The notes under the pieces: generated by a model | The model's input: only the letters and a program-made list of their open reading frames with translations | Databases searched by the model: none | Told to the model about the DNA's origin: nothing | Source of the DNA: Leptospira selangorensis | Lineage (GTDB): Bacteria > Spirochaetota > Leptospiria > Leptospirales > Leptospiraceae | Assembly (NCBI RefSeq): GCF_004769405.1 | Contig: NZ_RQES01000005.1 | Location: 310,001-374,000 of the forward strand | Length of the DNA: 64,000 bases | Direction: 5' to 3' | Program-made: the position numbers and the translations under genes | In this document: one piece after another, positions 51,730 to 61,500 of the stretch | Numbering within the stretch: position 1 is the stretch's first letter | Layout of the letters: every line of letters begins with the position of its first letter

Positions 51730-53196
51730 ATGAGTTCGATTCCCAATACGTCCAGTCTACGGACCCTAGTCCGAGATGACAAACCAAAAGAAGAATGTGC
51801 TATCTTTGGGATTTTTAATTCTCCCGAAGCGGCCAATTTCACTTACCTCGGCTTGTACTCCATGCAGCATAGAGGCCAAGAATCGAGCGGGATCGTTTCC
51901 TCCGATGGAGAACATCTCTACCGCTACGCCGGAATGGGATTAGTAGCCAATATTTTTACCGAAGGCAAGATCCGGGAGCTAACCGGAAGCGCGGCTATCG
52001 GGCATAATCGTTATTCTACCACTGGCGCGAGCTTCTTAAGGAATGCTCAGCCTCTCAGAGTTGAGTCCCATTTGGGGCCGATCGCTCTGGCTCATAATGG
52101 AAACCTGGTAAATTCCTGGGAAGTTCGTTCCCAATTGGAAAAAGAAGGTTCCATTTTCCAAACTACAATCGACTCGGAAGTGATCGTCCACCTCATGGCT
52201 CGCTCAGGGGAAACAGATCTACTTTCTGCACTTTCTTCCGCTTTGAAAAAAGTGAGAGGTGCATATTCCCTTGTTGTTCTTACTAAAAACCAATTGATTG
52301 CAGTTCGTGACCCGAACGGTTTCCGTCCTTTGGTCATGGGAAGAAGGGACGACGGATCCATCGTATTCGCATCTGAAACCTGCGCATTCGATATCACCGA
52401 CACCACCTACGAAAGAGATGTGGAACCGGGTGAGATGATCGTTGTGGATAGAACAGGAACCCGTTCCTTCTATCCTTTCCCTCCTGCAAAACCTGCTCTT
52501 TGTATTTTCGAATACATATATTTCGCGAGACCTGATTCTAATATTTTTGGTGAATCGGTTTACAAAGTCCGCAAGGCACTTGGAAACCAACTCGCTCAAG
52601 AACTTCCTGTAGAAGCTGATGTTGTGATCCCTGTTCCGGACTCTGCAAACATCGCGGCTTTAGGATATTCAGAAGCTTCCGGTATTCCTTTCCAATCAGG
52701 ACTTATTCGTTCTCACTATGTAGGTAGGACTTTTATCGAACCGGACCAAAAGATCCGAGATTTCGGTGCTAAGATCAAATACAATGTAGTGAAAAACGTA
52801 GTGGATGGAAAACGTGTTGTGATCGTGGACGATTCCATCATGAGAGGAACCACCAGCCGTAAGATCATCAAGATGATCCGAAATGCAGGTGCCACTGAGA
52901 TCCACTTAAGAGTTTCCGCTCCTCCTACAGTTTCCCCTTGTTATTACGGGATAGACATTCCAACCCATAATGAATTGATCGCTGCCACTCATACGATCGA
53001 AGAAATTCGAAAGTATTTGAGAGTGGACTCCATTGCTTACCTTTCAGTGGATTCTATGCATAAGGCAGTGAATGATCATAGGGGTGGTGGTTTCTGCAAC
53101 GCTTGTTTTACCTCAGATTATCCTGTGGAATTCCAAAGCGATATGGGAAATCAAAAGAGTTTGTTCAAGGAATACGAGGTAGAAGAAAGGGTCTAA
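51730..53196 (+). CDS. purF: amidophosphoribosyltransferase
   Basis: First step of purine synthesis (PRPP plus glutamine to phosphoribosylamine). The Ntn-type N-terminal Cys is C23, after a 22-residue propeptide (ends KPKEE before CAIFGIFNS). The PRTase signature is VVIVDDSIMRGTTSRKI. Iron-sulfur ligands are visible, including GGFCNACF near the C-terminus, so this is the [4Fe-4S] type. 488 aa. The start has GGGGG just upstream. Divergent from rnd. Confidence 0.95.
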   Translation: MSSIPNTSSLRTLVRDDKPKEECAIFGIFNSPEAANFTYLGLYSMQHRGQESSGIVSSDGEHLYRYAGMGLVANIFTEGKIRELTGSAAIGHNRYSTTGASFLRNAQPLRVESHLGPIALAHNGNLVNSWEVRSQLEKEGSIFQTTIDSEVIVHLMARSGETDLLSALSSALKKVRGAYSLVVLTKNQLIAVRDPNGFRPLVMGRRDDGSIVFASETCAFDITDTTYERDVEPGEMIVVDRTGTRSFYPFPPAKPALCIFEYIYFARPDSNIFGESVYKVRKALGNQLAQELPVEADVVIPVPDSANIAALGYSEASGIPFQSGLIRSHYVGRTFIEPDQKIRDFGAKIKYNVVKNVVDGKRVVIVDDSIMRGTTSRKIIKMIRNAGATEIHLRVSAPPTVSPCYYGIDIPTHNELIAATHTIEEIRKYLRVDSIAYLSVDSMHKAVNDHRGGGFCNACFTSDYPVEFQSDMGNQKSLFKEYEVEERV

Positions 53197-53227
53197 ATAT
53201 TTCCGTTTGATCGGAGCTTTTAGATCT

Positions 53228-54241
53228 TTATTTCACTCTGAAAACTTGCGGCCTTCTTCCGAAGGTAATGAAGTCGGACTCTTCTCCTTTGATATAAGCG
53301 GACAATAGGCTTTTTTCCGAGAATCCTATATGGTTCTGCTCTTCCAACATTCCTAAAATTTCTAAGGCAGCATCCTTATCCAAAGTATTCAGATAATTTA
53401 ATACTTCTTGGTGGGAGTTCTTTTTATGGGCTTCTTCTATAATTTTAAGAACTTCTTCCCTGGCTTTTAATAGGGATTCTTTTCTTTCTACAAGTCCTTC
53501 CATTGTAGAAAGTATGATATTGATCTCAGGATCTTCGGAGAATAATTCCAGTAGATGTGGATAGATGCCTGGGAATCGGATCGGAAATTCGTATAAGGAA
53601 TCTTCTAGTCCTCTGTAGAGTTCTGCTTCTTCTTCTTTATTTAATCCTAAGGATTCCCCAAGCATGAGTAAAGTTTCGATAGGCATGAGTCCTAAAAATC
53701 TGGCTGCGAATATATTATCTTTTTTGGTTCTAAGACAGAATAATATAAATTTGGATATTCTTTCCGGAGGAAGTCCGTTCCAGAATTGTGCGGCTTTTGA
53801 GTCTAGGAAATTACTTTCCGTTCCGAAGACCTTCTTCTCTTTTTTAAGTTTTTGGAATATTTTAAAGTCTTCTTTTACGATCCTATAAAGTAAAGAATCG
53901 TCCATCTCCAGGATTGTGGACATGACCTGGTCCGGGGAAGAGATAGAAAGAAAGTATCTGACTAGATCGAAACCTATTTCGGATCTTGTGGAAAAATTTT
54001 CTAAAATATCTGCGGGTGCTTGTTGGAATGCAGTGGCACCGACTGAAAAAGAACTGACTCCTTCTAAAAACTTTTCTAATTTTTCAAAGGCAAAACATGC
54101 CTGTTCACCGGAATCATTCCAATTCGATTCCCTGTAAAAATCCCTACAATTTCCGGGACAGGGTTTGGACTCGGAGACTCCCGCTAGACAGGTTCTTTCT
54201 TGTTGGCTTTCGTTTTCAGGGAATAAGATCACCACAATCAC
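53228..54241 (-). CDS. protein of unknown function downstream of a DUF3347-like lipoprotein
   Basis: 337 aa. Start is GTG at 54241 or one of the next GTGs at 54235/54232, inside the end of the preceding gene (26-bp overlap). The N-terminus has a Cys-rich patch (CLAGVSESKPCPGNC...ACFAF), then a mostly helical body (LLMLGESLGLNKEEEAELYRGL; VLEKIIEEAHKK-like) that resembles HEAT/armadillo-style repeats. No signal peptide. Function unknown; co-expression with the lipoprotein hints at a shared process. Ends facing purF. Confidence 0.6.
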   Translation of the reverse strand: MIVVILFPENESQQERTCLAGVSESKPCPGNCRDFYRESNWNDSGEQACFAFEKLEKFLEGVSSFSVGATAFQQAPADILENFSTRSEIGFDLVRYFLSISSPDQVMSTILEMDDSLLYRIVKEDFKIFQKLKKEKKVFGTESNFLDSKAAQFWNGLPPERISKFILFCLRTKKDNIFAARFLGLMPIETLLMLGESLGLNKEEEAELYRGLEDSLYEFPIRFPGIYPHLLELFSEDPEINIILSTMEGLVERKESLLKAREEVLKIIEEAHKKNSHQEVLNYLNTLDKDAALEILGMLEEQNHIGFSEKSLLSAYIKGEESDFITFGRRPQVFRVK

Positions 54242-54689
54242 GCATATCCGGAGCGTAAGGATTTAGGATTTTCATACCTGAGAACACCCATGTCTTTTTG
54301 ACCATCGGACAATAGAAACGGTTTCTTCCAGATTGTAGTCCATGCACCTTCATTGTACTAGCTAAAACTTCGCTGAACTTAGAATAGGCCTCAAAGGATA
54401 TTCTCACATCCGAAGATTTTGCCCCTTCTAATACGTTTTTCATTTCTAGTGCAGAAGATTCCAAGCCACCTTTTGCTTCTCCCAGAGAATTTAAGGAGGA
54501 AATTAATCCGTTTACATCCGGAGAAACACTCTCCGTTGTTAAGAGAAATTGAATTATCTTATCGTTTTCCGACAAAACTTTTTCGAAAAGTGGTTTTTCT
54601 GTCTCTAATACAGGCTTCTCTTCCTTTTTGCAGAAGGAAAGGGAAAGTAATAGTGAAGATAATAAAATTAGTATTACGGATCGTTTCAT
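54216..54689 (-). CDS. lipoprotein with a DUF3347-like CPM / NPY..M..CG pattern
   Basis: 157 aa from the ATG at 54689 (GGAG seven bases upstream). Signal peptide with the lipobox SLSFC. The helical middle ends in RFYCPMVKKTW and NPYAPDMRDCG. The C-P-M ... N-P-Y-x-x-x-M-x-x-C-G pattern is that of DUF3347 proteins, which occur with copper/heavy-metal efflux systems (CusB-like). Metal binding is therefore suspected. The next gene overlaps its end. Confidence 0.7.
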   Translation of the reverse strand: MKRSVILILLSSLLLSLSFCKKEEKPVLETEKPLFEKVLSENDKIIQFLLTTESVSPDVNGLISSLNSLGEAKGGLESSALEMKNVLEGAKSSDVRISFEAYSKFSEVLASTMKVHGLQSGRNRFYCPMVKKTWVFSGMKILNPYAPDMRDCGDLIP

Positions 54690-54852
54690 TTTATTCTCCA
54701 AATATGAGTAAATACTCGGGAATCGAGCCTCTTAGACCATAAAAAAATCTTTTTTAGGTTCTGGCAACCGTTAGAGCTTCAAACTAATCTCCGAAAAAAT
54801 GGGTTCAAAGCTTTTGCCTATATAGGAAATTAGGAGGAAAGGCAAGTACCTA

Positions 54853-55173
54853 ATGTATTTTGATAAGCATGTTTTTGTCTGCGAGAATGTCAGAGCGGAA
54901 GGAGAAAGACCTTCTTGCGGTCCGAAAGGATCTCCTCAGTTGCTCGCTTATATGAAAAAGAGAGTACAAGAACTTGGATTAAAAGGTAAGATCCGTGTCC
55001 AAAAATCAGGTTGTTTGGATCGATGTGAGTTGGGTCCTGTGCAAGTTTCTTATCCGGAAGGCCTTTGGTTTTCTATCAAGACCCAAGAAGACGCCGAAGC
55101 ATTTATACAAAATCATATACTAGAAAATAAACCGGAAGCGATCCGGCATCTGACATTAAAGGACGAAGAGTGA
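54853..55173 (+). CDS. thioredoxin-like [2Fe-2S] ferredoxin
   Basis: 106 aa. Four Cys ligands in the Shethna/thioredoxin-like ferredoxin arrangement: C10 (FVCENV), C22 (PSCGPKG), then C54 and C58 (SGCLDRCELGP). Soluble, small electron carrier. A strong AGGAGG lies 15 bases before the ATG, longer than ideal. The oxidoreductase gene follows 12 bp downstream and may be its partner. Confidence 0.88.
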   Translation: MYFDKHVFVCENVRAEGERPSCGPKGSPQLLAYMKKRVQELGLKGKIRVQKSGCLDRCELGPVQVSYPEGLWFSIKTQEDAEAFIQNHILENKPEAIRHLTLKDEE

Positions 55174-55185
55174 GAGGGTAATCAA

Positions 55186-56214
55186 ATGGCAAAAAAGTTC
55201 GAAATACCAAAATCGTATCTTGCGTATGAATTGAAAGAATACAGCAACGAACCTGGAAGAGCTAAAATTGTAGAGAAAGAACCGAAACCTTTGAAGAAGG
55301 GAGAGGTTCTACTTAAGGTTCATTCGGGTTCCATCAATCCATCAGATCTAATGTTCATGAGAGGGCTTTACGGAATTAAGAAAAAACTTCCTGTTGTTCC
55401 TGGTTTTGAAGGAAGCGGTTTGGTGATCGCAAGTGGCGGTGGTTGGAGAGCAAATTCTCTAGTTGGTAAACCGGTTGCATGTGTTGCTCCAAATAAAGGT
55501 GACGGACCTTATGCAGAATACATGATCACTGACGCATATTCTTGTTTTACTTTAGGAAAAGATGTAAGCCTGGAGCAAGGCGCTTGTTTATTCGTAAACC
55601 CAATCACCGCTTGGGCCTTGCTCGATCAAGTTATTCGAGAAAAACATAAGGCTTATGTCCAGACTGCTGCCGCTTCTGCCTTAGGAAAAATGTTATTAAG
55701 ACTTTCTAATAAGAAAGGAATTCCAGGTATTCATGTTGTAAGAAGAAAAGAGCAGGTTGATCTTCTTAAATCTTTAGGCGCCGAACATGTATTGGATTCT
55801 AGTTCCCCTAATTTTGATAGAGAACTTAGAGTTCTTTCCAATAAACTGAATGCTACTATCATGTTGGATGCAGTTGCAGGAGAGATCACAGGAAGAGCTT
55901 TAGCAGCAATGCCTTACGGAAGTAAATGTGTGGTTTACGGCGCATTATCTGAAGAACCCATTTCTTATCATGCGGGGCTTGGTATCTTTCAGGATAAAAA
56001 GATAGAAGGTTACTGGCTTTCTTCTTGGATGCCTCGGCAAAGTCCTTTTAAAATTTGGAAGATAACTTCAGAGATCCGATCTCTTCTAGGAAAAGAATTC
56101 CAGACTCAGATCGCTGCTAAATACCCGCTTAAAGAGGCAGATAAAGCGATCCAAGAATATGCAAATAATATGACCAGAGGAAAGGTTCTCATTTCCAATG
56201 GTTGGGAGCTTTAA
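55186..56214 (+). CDS. zinc-binding-dehydrogenase (quinone oxidoreductase-like) family protein
   Basis: Medium-chain dehydrogenase/reductase of 342 aa. GroES-like N-terminal domain (LKVHSGSINPSDLMFMRGLYG, GFEGSGLV) and a Rossmann domain (VQTAAASALGKML). No Cys/His ligands of a catalytic zinc are seen (GFEGSG rather than GHE), so it is of the zinc-free quinone oxidoreductase type. The substrate is unknown. Stop overlaps the next start by one base. Confidence 0.88.
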   Translation: MAKKFEIPKSYLAYELKEYSNEPGRAKIVEKEPKPLKKGEVLLKVHSGSINPSDLMFMRGLYGIKKKLPVVPGFEGSGLVIASGGGWRANSLVGKPVACVAPNKGDGPYAEYMITDAYSCFTLGKDVSLEQGACLFVNPITAWALLDQVIREKHKAYVQTAAASALGKMLLRLSNKKGIPGIHVVRRKEQVDLLKSLGAEHVLDSSSPNFDRELRVLSNKLNATIMLDAVAGEITGRALAAMPYGSKCVVYGALSEEPISYHAGLGIFQDKKIEGYWLSSWMPRQSPFKIWKITSEIRSLLGKEFQTQIAAKYPLKEADKAIQEYANNMTRGKVLISNGWEL

Positions 56215-56792
56215 TGGGAATATTTTCCCCGCATATTAAAGGGCAGAGAATCTTTCTGCCTTTGGTTCTGATTTTAGGGACCTTCTTTCTTTTTAACTCT
56301 TGCCTGGGAGATCTAAGGGAGAATGTTAAAAAACTACAGGCTTGTAAGTTTCGGATCTTGGAAACAAAAACGGAGAAGGTAGAAATTCTGCCTTTTCCAC
56401 CTTCTCCCAAGATCGTGATGATATCTAAATTGGAAATAGAGAACCCGAACGATTCTGCCGTTAAAATTTATAAGTTTGATCTTGGTGTGATTACAGCCGG
56501 CACAGATGGAAAAGATGCGGAATTGGCTCGGGTGATCTCGGAAGAAGAAACAGAGGTCCCGGCTTTTTCCAAAACCGTTGTCCAACTCAGGATAGAAACA
56601 AGCTTTGAAAAGAGAGAGAATCAGGATAAACTATTACTTGGAATTTTAGTAGTCACGAACCTGGTCGCTGGAAAAGATCCGAATTTGAGAATGAAAGGAA
56701 CTGTGAGATACAAAACCGCTTTAGGAGAAGTAGATCTTCCTTTGGATGAAAAAATACGATTATTACCTAAGAAGCCGGAGCATGAAATTTAA
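56214..56792 (+). CDS. LEA2-type (WHy-like) lipoprotein
   Basis: 192 aa. A signal peptide with lipobox LFNSC precedes an immunoglobulin-like domain of the LEA type 2 family: KIVMISKLEIENPNDSAVKI and a second repeat-like half (VVQLRIETSFEKRE). LEA2 domains occur in desiccation/hypersensitivity proteins; function in bacteria is unknown. The ATG shares its A with the preceding stop codon. Several more envelope proteins follow in the same operon. Confidence 0.78.
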   Translation: MGIFSPHIKGQRIFLPLVLILGTFFLFNSCLGDLRENVKKLQACKFRILETKTEKVEILPFPPSPKIVMISKLEIENPNDSAVKIYKFDLGVITAGTDGKDAELARVISEEETEVPAFSKTVVQLRIETSFEKRENQDKLLLGILVVTNLVAGKDPNLRMKGTVRYKTALGEVDLPLDEKIRLLPKKPEHEI

Positions 56793-57111
56793 CTCTTTAA
56801 GTTTTAGAACTGCCAGTAAAAGCCTAATTCTTATTTTAATCTTAACTCTAGGTTTGTCGAATTGTTCCAATGTGGACGACGATTTTTATACATTCGGAGA
56901 AGCGGGGGCTAAGATCATAGTAGCTTATGCTGCAAAAGATGTGGAATGCGGGTCGAACAGACAGATTACTTCTTTGGTTCCGGGAAAACAAAGAAAAAAG
57001 GATGTGGATAACTGTGTTGCTTCAGTTGCTTTCGAAAAATGTAGTTTTTGGATCCAAGCAGGAGATCCTGTTCCGTTTGCATGTAAGGCGATCGAGTATA
57101 GATTGAAGTGA
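56782..57111 (+). CDS. small lipoprotein of unknown function
   Basis: 109 aa from the ATG at 56782, which overlaps the previous gene by 11 bp. Lipobox LTLGLSNC. The mature part has five Cys (VECGSN, DNCVASVAFEKCSFW, PFACKA), so disulfides are likely. I do not recognise the family. It is probably an outer- or inner-membrane lipoprotein of the same operon. Confidence 0.7.
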   Translation: MKFNSLSFRTASKSLILILILTLGLSNCSNVDDDFYTFGEAGAKIIVAYAAKDVECGSNRQITSLVPGKQRKKDVDNCVASVAFEKCSFWIQAGDPVPFACKAIEYRLK

Positions 57112-57602
57112 TGGGATGGATAGCCAGACATTTTGATTATCTGATTTTTGCTGCCCTGGCGTTGTCCGGCCTTTCCTATCTTTATATACTTCTCACTCGA
57201 AACAGAAGACACGATTCCAAATCAGTAGTTCATTATAATATCCCCTCGGACGAACCAATGAGTTTTGATCCGAATGAAAAACCCAAAAAGAAAGAACCTA
57301 AAGTAAATGTTCTAGAAGTTTTCGATTATAATGGGATCAAGATCATGCATGAGAACGGAATGTACACTGTGAATCATGCTGGAGAGATTCAAGTGTACGG
57401 TTCATGGCAAGAACTTCCTTCCAGATACCAAGCAATGGTAAAAGAGATGGATAAATCTTCTATAGGACAAAAGAAGAAAGGAAATTATTATATGGAAGTT
57501 CTAAACGGAACTTACTATGTGATCTTTCCCGACGGCAAAAAACATAAATATCCCAAATTCGAGGATATTCCTGAAAAGATCAGAAAGGCGTTGGGTTATT
57601 GA
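57108..57602 (+). CDS. single-pass membrane protein of unknown function
   Basis: 164 aa. The N-terminus has one membrane segment (about 11-28: YLIFAALALSGLSYLYILL), then a basic/Lys-rich linker, and a beta-rich C-terminal domain with HENGMYTVNHAGEIQVYG and MEVLNGTYYVIFPDGKKHKY, which looks like two related strands. GTG at 57108 or ATG at 57111 starts it, overlapping the previous stop. Unknown role. Confidence 0.65.
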   Translation: MMGWIARHFDYLIFAALALSGLSYLYILLTRNRRHDSKSVVHYNIPSDEPMSFDPNEKPKKKEPKVNVLEVFDYNGIKIMHENGMYTVNHAGEIQVYGSWQELPSRYQAMVKEMDKSSIGQKKKGNYYMEVLNGTYYVIFPDGKKHKYPKFEDIPEKIRKALGY

Positions 57603-57617
57603 CTTTTTGCGATTTAG

Positions 57618-58568
<951 letters not shown>

Positions 58569-58578
58569 GAATTTCAGA

Positions 58579-61500
58579 ATGAGAACTCGTGTATTGGATC
58601 GTAAAAAGATAATATTCTCTTTTCTCGCAATTTTGATCTCTGCATTAGGATTATTTTATGTGAAACCGAATTTATTCGGTTCCGCCGCATTCTATCTCGG
58701 AACGGACAGAAGTTTCGGCTCAGGTGAAAATGCTTATGTAAATCTGGAAGGGAATGGAACTGTAAATTACGAATTCAGAGTTTATAAGATCGCGGACCCG
58801 CAAACATTCTTGACCAAAAAAGTAAAAGAAAGATTGGTCCAAGAGAATAATGACGGAGCATTCGGAAATCCGATCGCACTTTTTACAAGAACCTTAGACA
58901 AATTCAGAAACGATTTCCGTAAGGTTGCCAGAAAAGAATTCAATTCTAAGACAAGATCCGAGCTGAAAAAAACATTAGGGGTTGATTATGAAAAACCTGA
59001 TGAATATAAAACTCTCGCGGTCCCCGCTATTCTAAAAGACCAAGAGTTGGTTGCTACATTCTCCATTCCGACTGTTACTTCTTTCTGGGCATATCGTAGG
59101 ATTCCTGTTCCGATCCGAGACAATGGAGTTTATCTTGTAGAAGGTGTTTCCGGATCTCAGCTTGCTTATACAATCCTGATCAAGTCCGGCCTGAACTTTT
59201 TAGTAAAACAATCCGATGCGGAAACTTTCGTATATGTGGGCCGCAAAGATAGTGGAGAACCGGTTTCAGATGTGGATCTGACTCTTTTTAATTTGGAGAA
59301 CGGCCAAGCATTCCAAACCGGAAAAACAAGTTCCGATGGAACGTATTTTTATAAGGGAAGAAGTCCCGTCAAAGGTTTGGTTCTCGCCCATAAGAATGGG
59401 GAATATTCAGTTTCCGATCCGGAATTTTATTCCAGTTCTTTTTATGGAGAAGGTGGCCCAAGGGCCTATATGTATACGGATCGTCCCGTATATAGACCGG
59501 GAGATACCGTTTATTTTAAGGGAATTGTTAGAAACTTCTCCCAAGATGATTATAGAGCTATTTCCGGTGCAGGTGTGATTGCTGTTGCAAGTGAGCAAGG
59601 AGAAACTTCTATCCCTAGTATTCCTATTAATATCTCGGGAGATAATGGGACTTTTTCAGGAGAATTTGTAGTTCCTGAATCGGAGAATATAACTCTTGGA
59701 AATTATTCTCTTATATTAAATTTCCGTGATAAAACTTTTCAGACTGAATTTGCCGTAGAGGCTTATAAAAAACCTACTTTCTTGGTTTCAGTATCTGTTC
59801 CTAAATCCAATTATTTACAAAGGGAAGAAGTAAACGCTCTTGTAAAGGCCAGATATTATTACGGCCAACCGGTTGCAGGGCAAGAGGTCGCTTATAGAGT
59901 ATTCCGTAGACCTAAATTCGATTATTCTCCTGTTGGAACGATCAACTTTGATGCTTCTTCCGATTATTTGGAACAGTCCGGTCAAAGTGATAAACAAGAA
60001 TTGGTTTTAGATGGAAAAGGAAAATTAGATTCCAAAGGGCAATATTCTATCAGCTTTAAACCGGATAAATCTGATGCAGATTCCGTTTATACTATCATTG
60101 CCTCCGTTCAGTCCGAGGACATGACCTTGGATGGATCCGCTTCCTTCTCCGTAAATCGAAGCGCATTCTTTGTTAGGATCTCTAAAGACAATTCAGTATA
60201 CGAACCGGGTAAAGAAGCAAAGTTAACTGTAAGCCTGATCGCTTATGACAAAACCCTGAGCGATGTAGAACGCCAGAAAATGGTGGGAAATCGAAATGTG
60301 GATCTCATTCTTTATAATAGGGATATTCAATTCGTAAAAGAGGCAAATCGTTCTAAAATTTCTTCTTTGTCTGTGATGACTTCTGCCTCTGGAGTTGGGA
60401 CTGCTTCATTCACAATTCCTAAAAGAGGACAATTTGTTTTGGTCGCTGAGACAAAGGACCCCAACGGAAATCTTACAAAGTCGGAAACATTTTTCTGGGC
60501 TTCTTCCGTTTCCGATTCTATCGAAATTCCTTTCAAAGATATTACTCTCAAGCCTGGTAAGGATATTTATTCCGTGGGAGATACTGCAGAAATTCTGGTC
60601 TTAAGTCCAGTGTCCAACGGGCATATGATATTGACCTTAGAGGGAAATCGTATTTTCAAAAAAGAAGTAGTGAAGATGAAGGGGAATGCTCTGAAATATG
60701 CGGTCCCGATCACTGCAGAGATGAGCCCGAACTTCACATTATCTGCAGTTCAATTTTCTGGAAATGATGTTTATAAAAGCCAAGTAAGAGTGGTCGCTCC
60801 TCCGGAGCAGAAGTTTCTGAAAGTGGCTCTGGATCCGGGACGTAAGGTATATCGTCCTGGTGATAAAGCGGAGATCCGTTTGAAAACTACCGGTCTGGGT
60901 GGCGGCGGAGTATCTGCAGAAGTTTCCCTCGCAATCGTAGATGAGGCTATCTATCAGATTAAAGAGGAGAAAACCCCTAATATAGGAACATTCTTCTATC
61001 ATCCAAGAAGAAATAACGTGCAGACTACTTTGGCGTCCGCTTATAAGTTTTTCGGTTATTCTGAAAACAAAAGATTAAAACTGGCCTTGGGTAAAAAGGG
61101 AGACTCTGTTTATTCTGCGATGAAAAACGAAGACCAGGCTCGGGATCGTTTTAAGGATACAAGTTACTGGAATGCAAAAGTAAAAACAGGGCCTGATGGA
61201 ACTGCAACAGTTAGTTTTAATCTTCCGGATAATTTGACTTCTTGGAGAGTGACTGCTATTGCTATTACTCCTGATACAAAAGTAGGAAGAGGCCAAACCA
61301 GTTTTATTACTAAAAAAGATCTGATGATCTTAGGTGGAATGCCTAGGTTCATTATCAAGGGAGAAACCCAAAAAGTTTCCGCTACAATTTCTAATCAGTC
61401 TCCAAGTAAGTTACCTGTTAAGGTTACGGTAAAAGCAGAAGGTGCAAAGATCCTAGGTAACTCCGAAACTACGATCAACTTGGAGCCTGGCCAAAATCAA

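Noticed and set aside
54711..54790. tRNA-like stretch (GGCTCGATTCCCGAG on the minus strand)
   Set aside because: It resembles a T-arm but no acceptor, D- or anticodon arm can be built around it.
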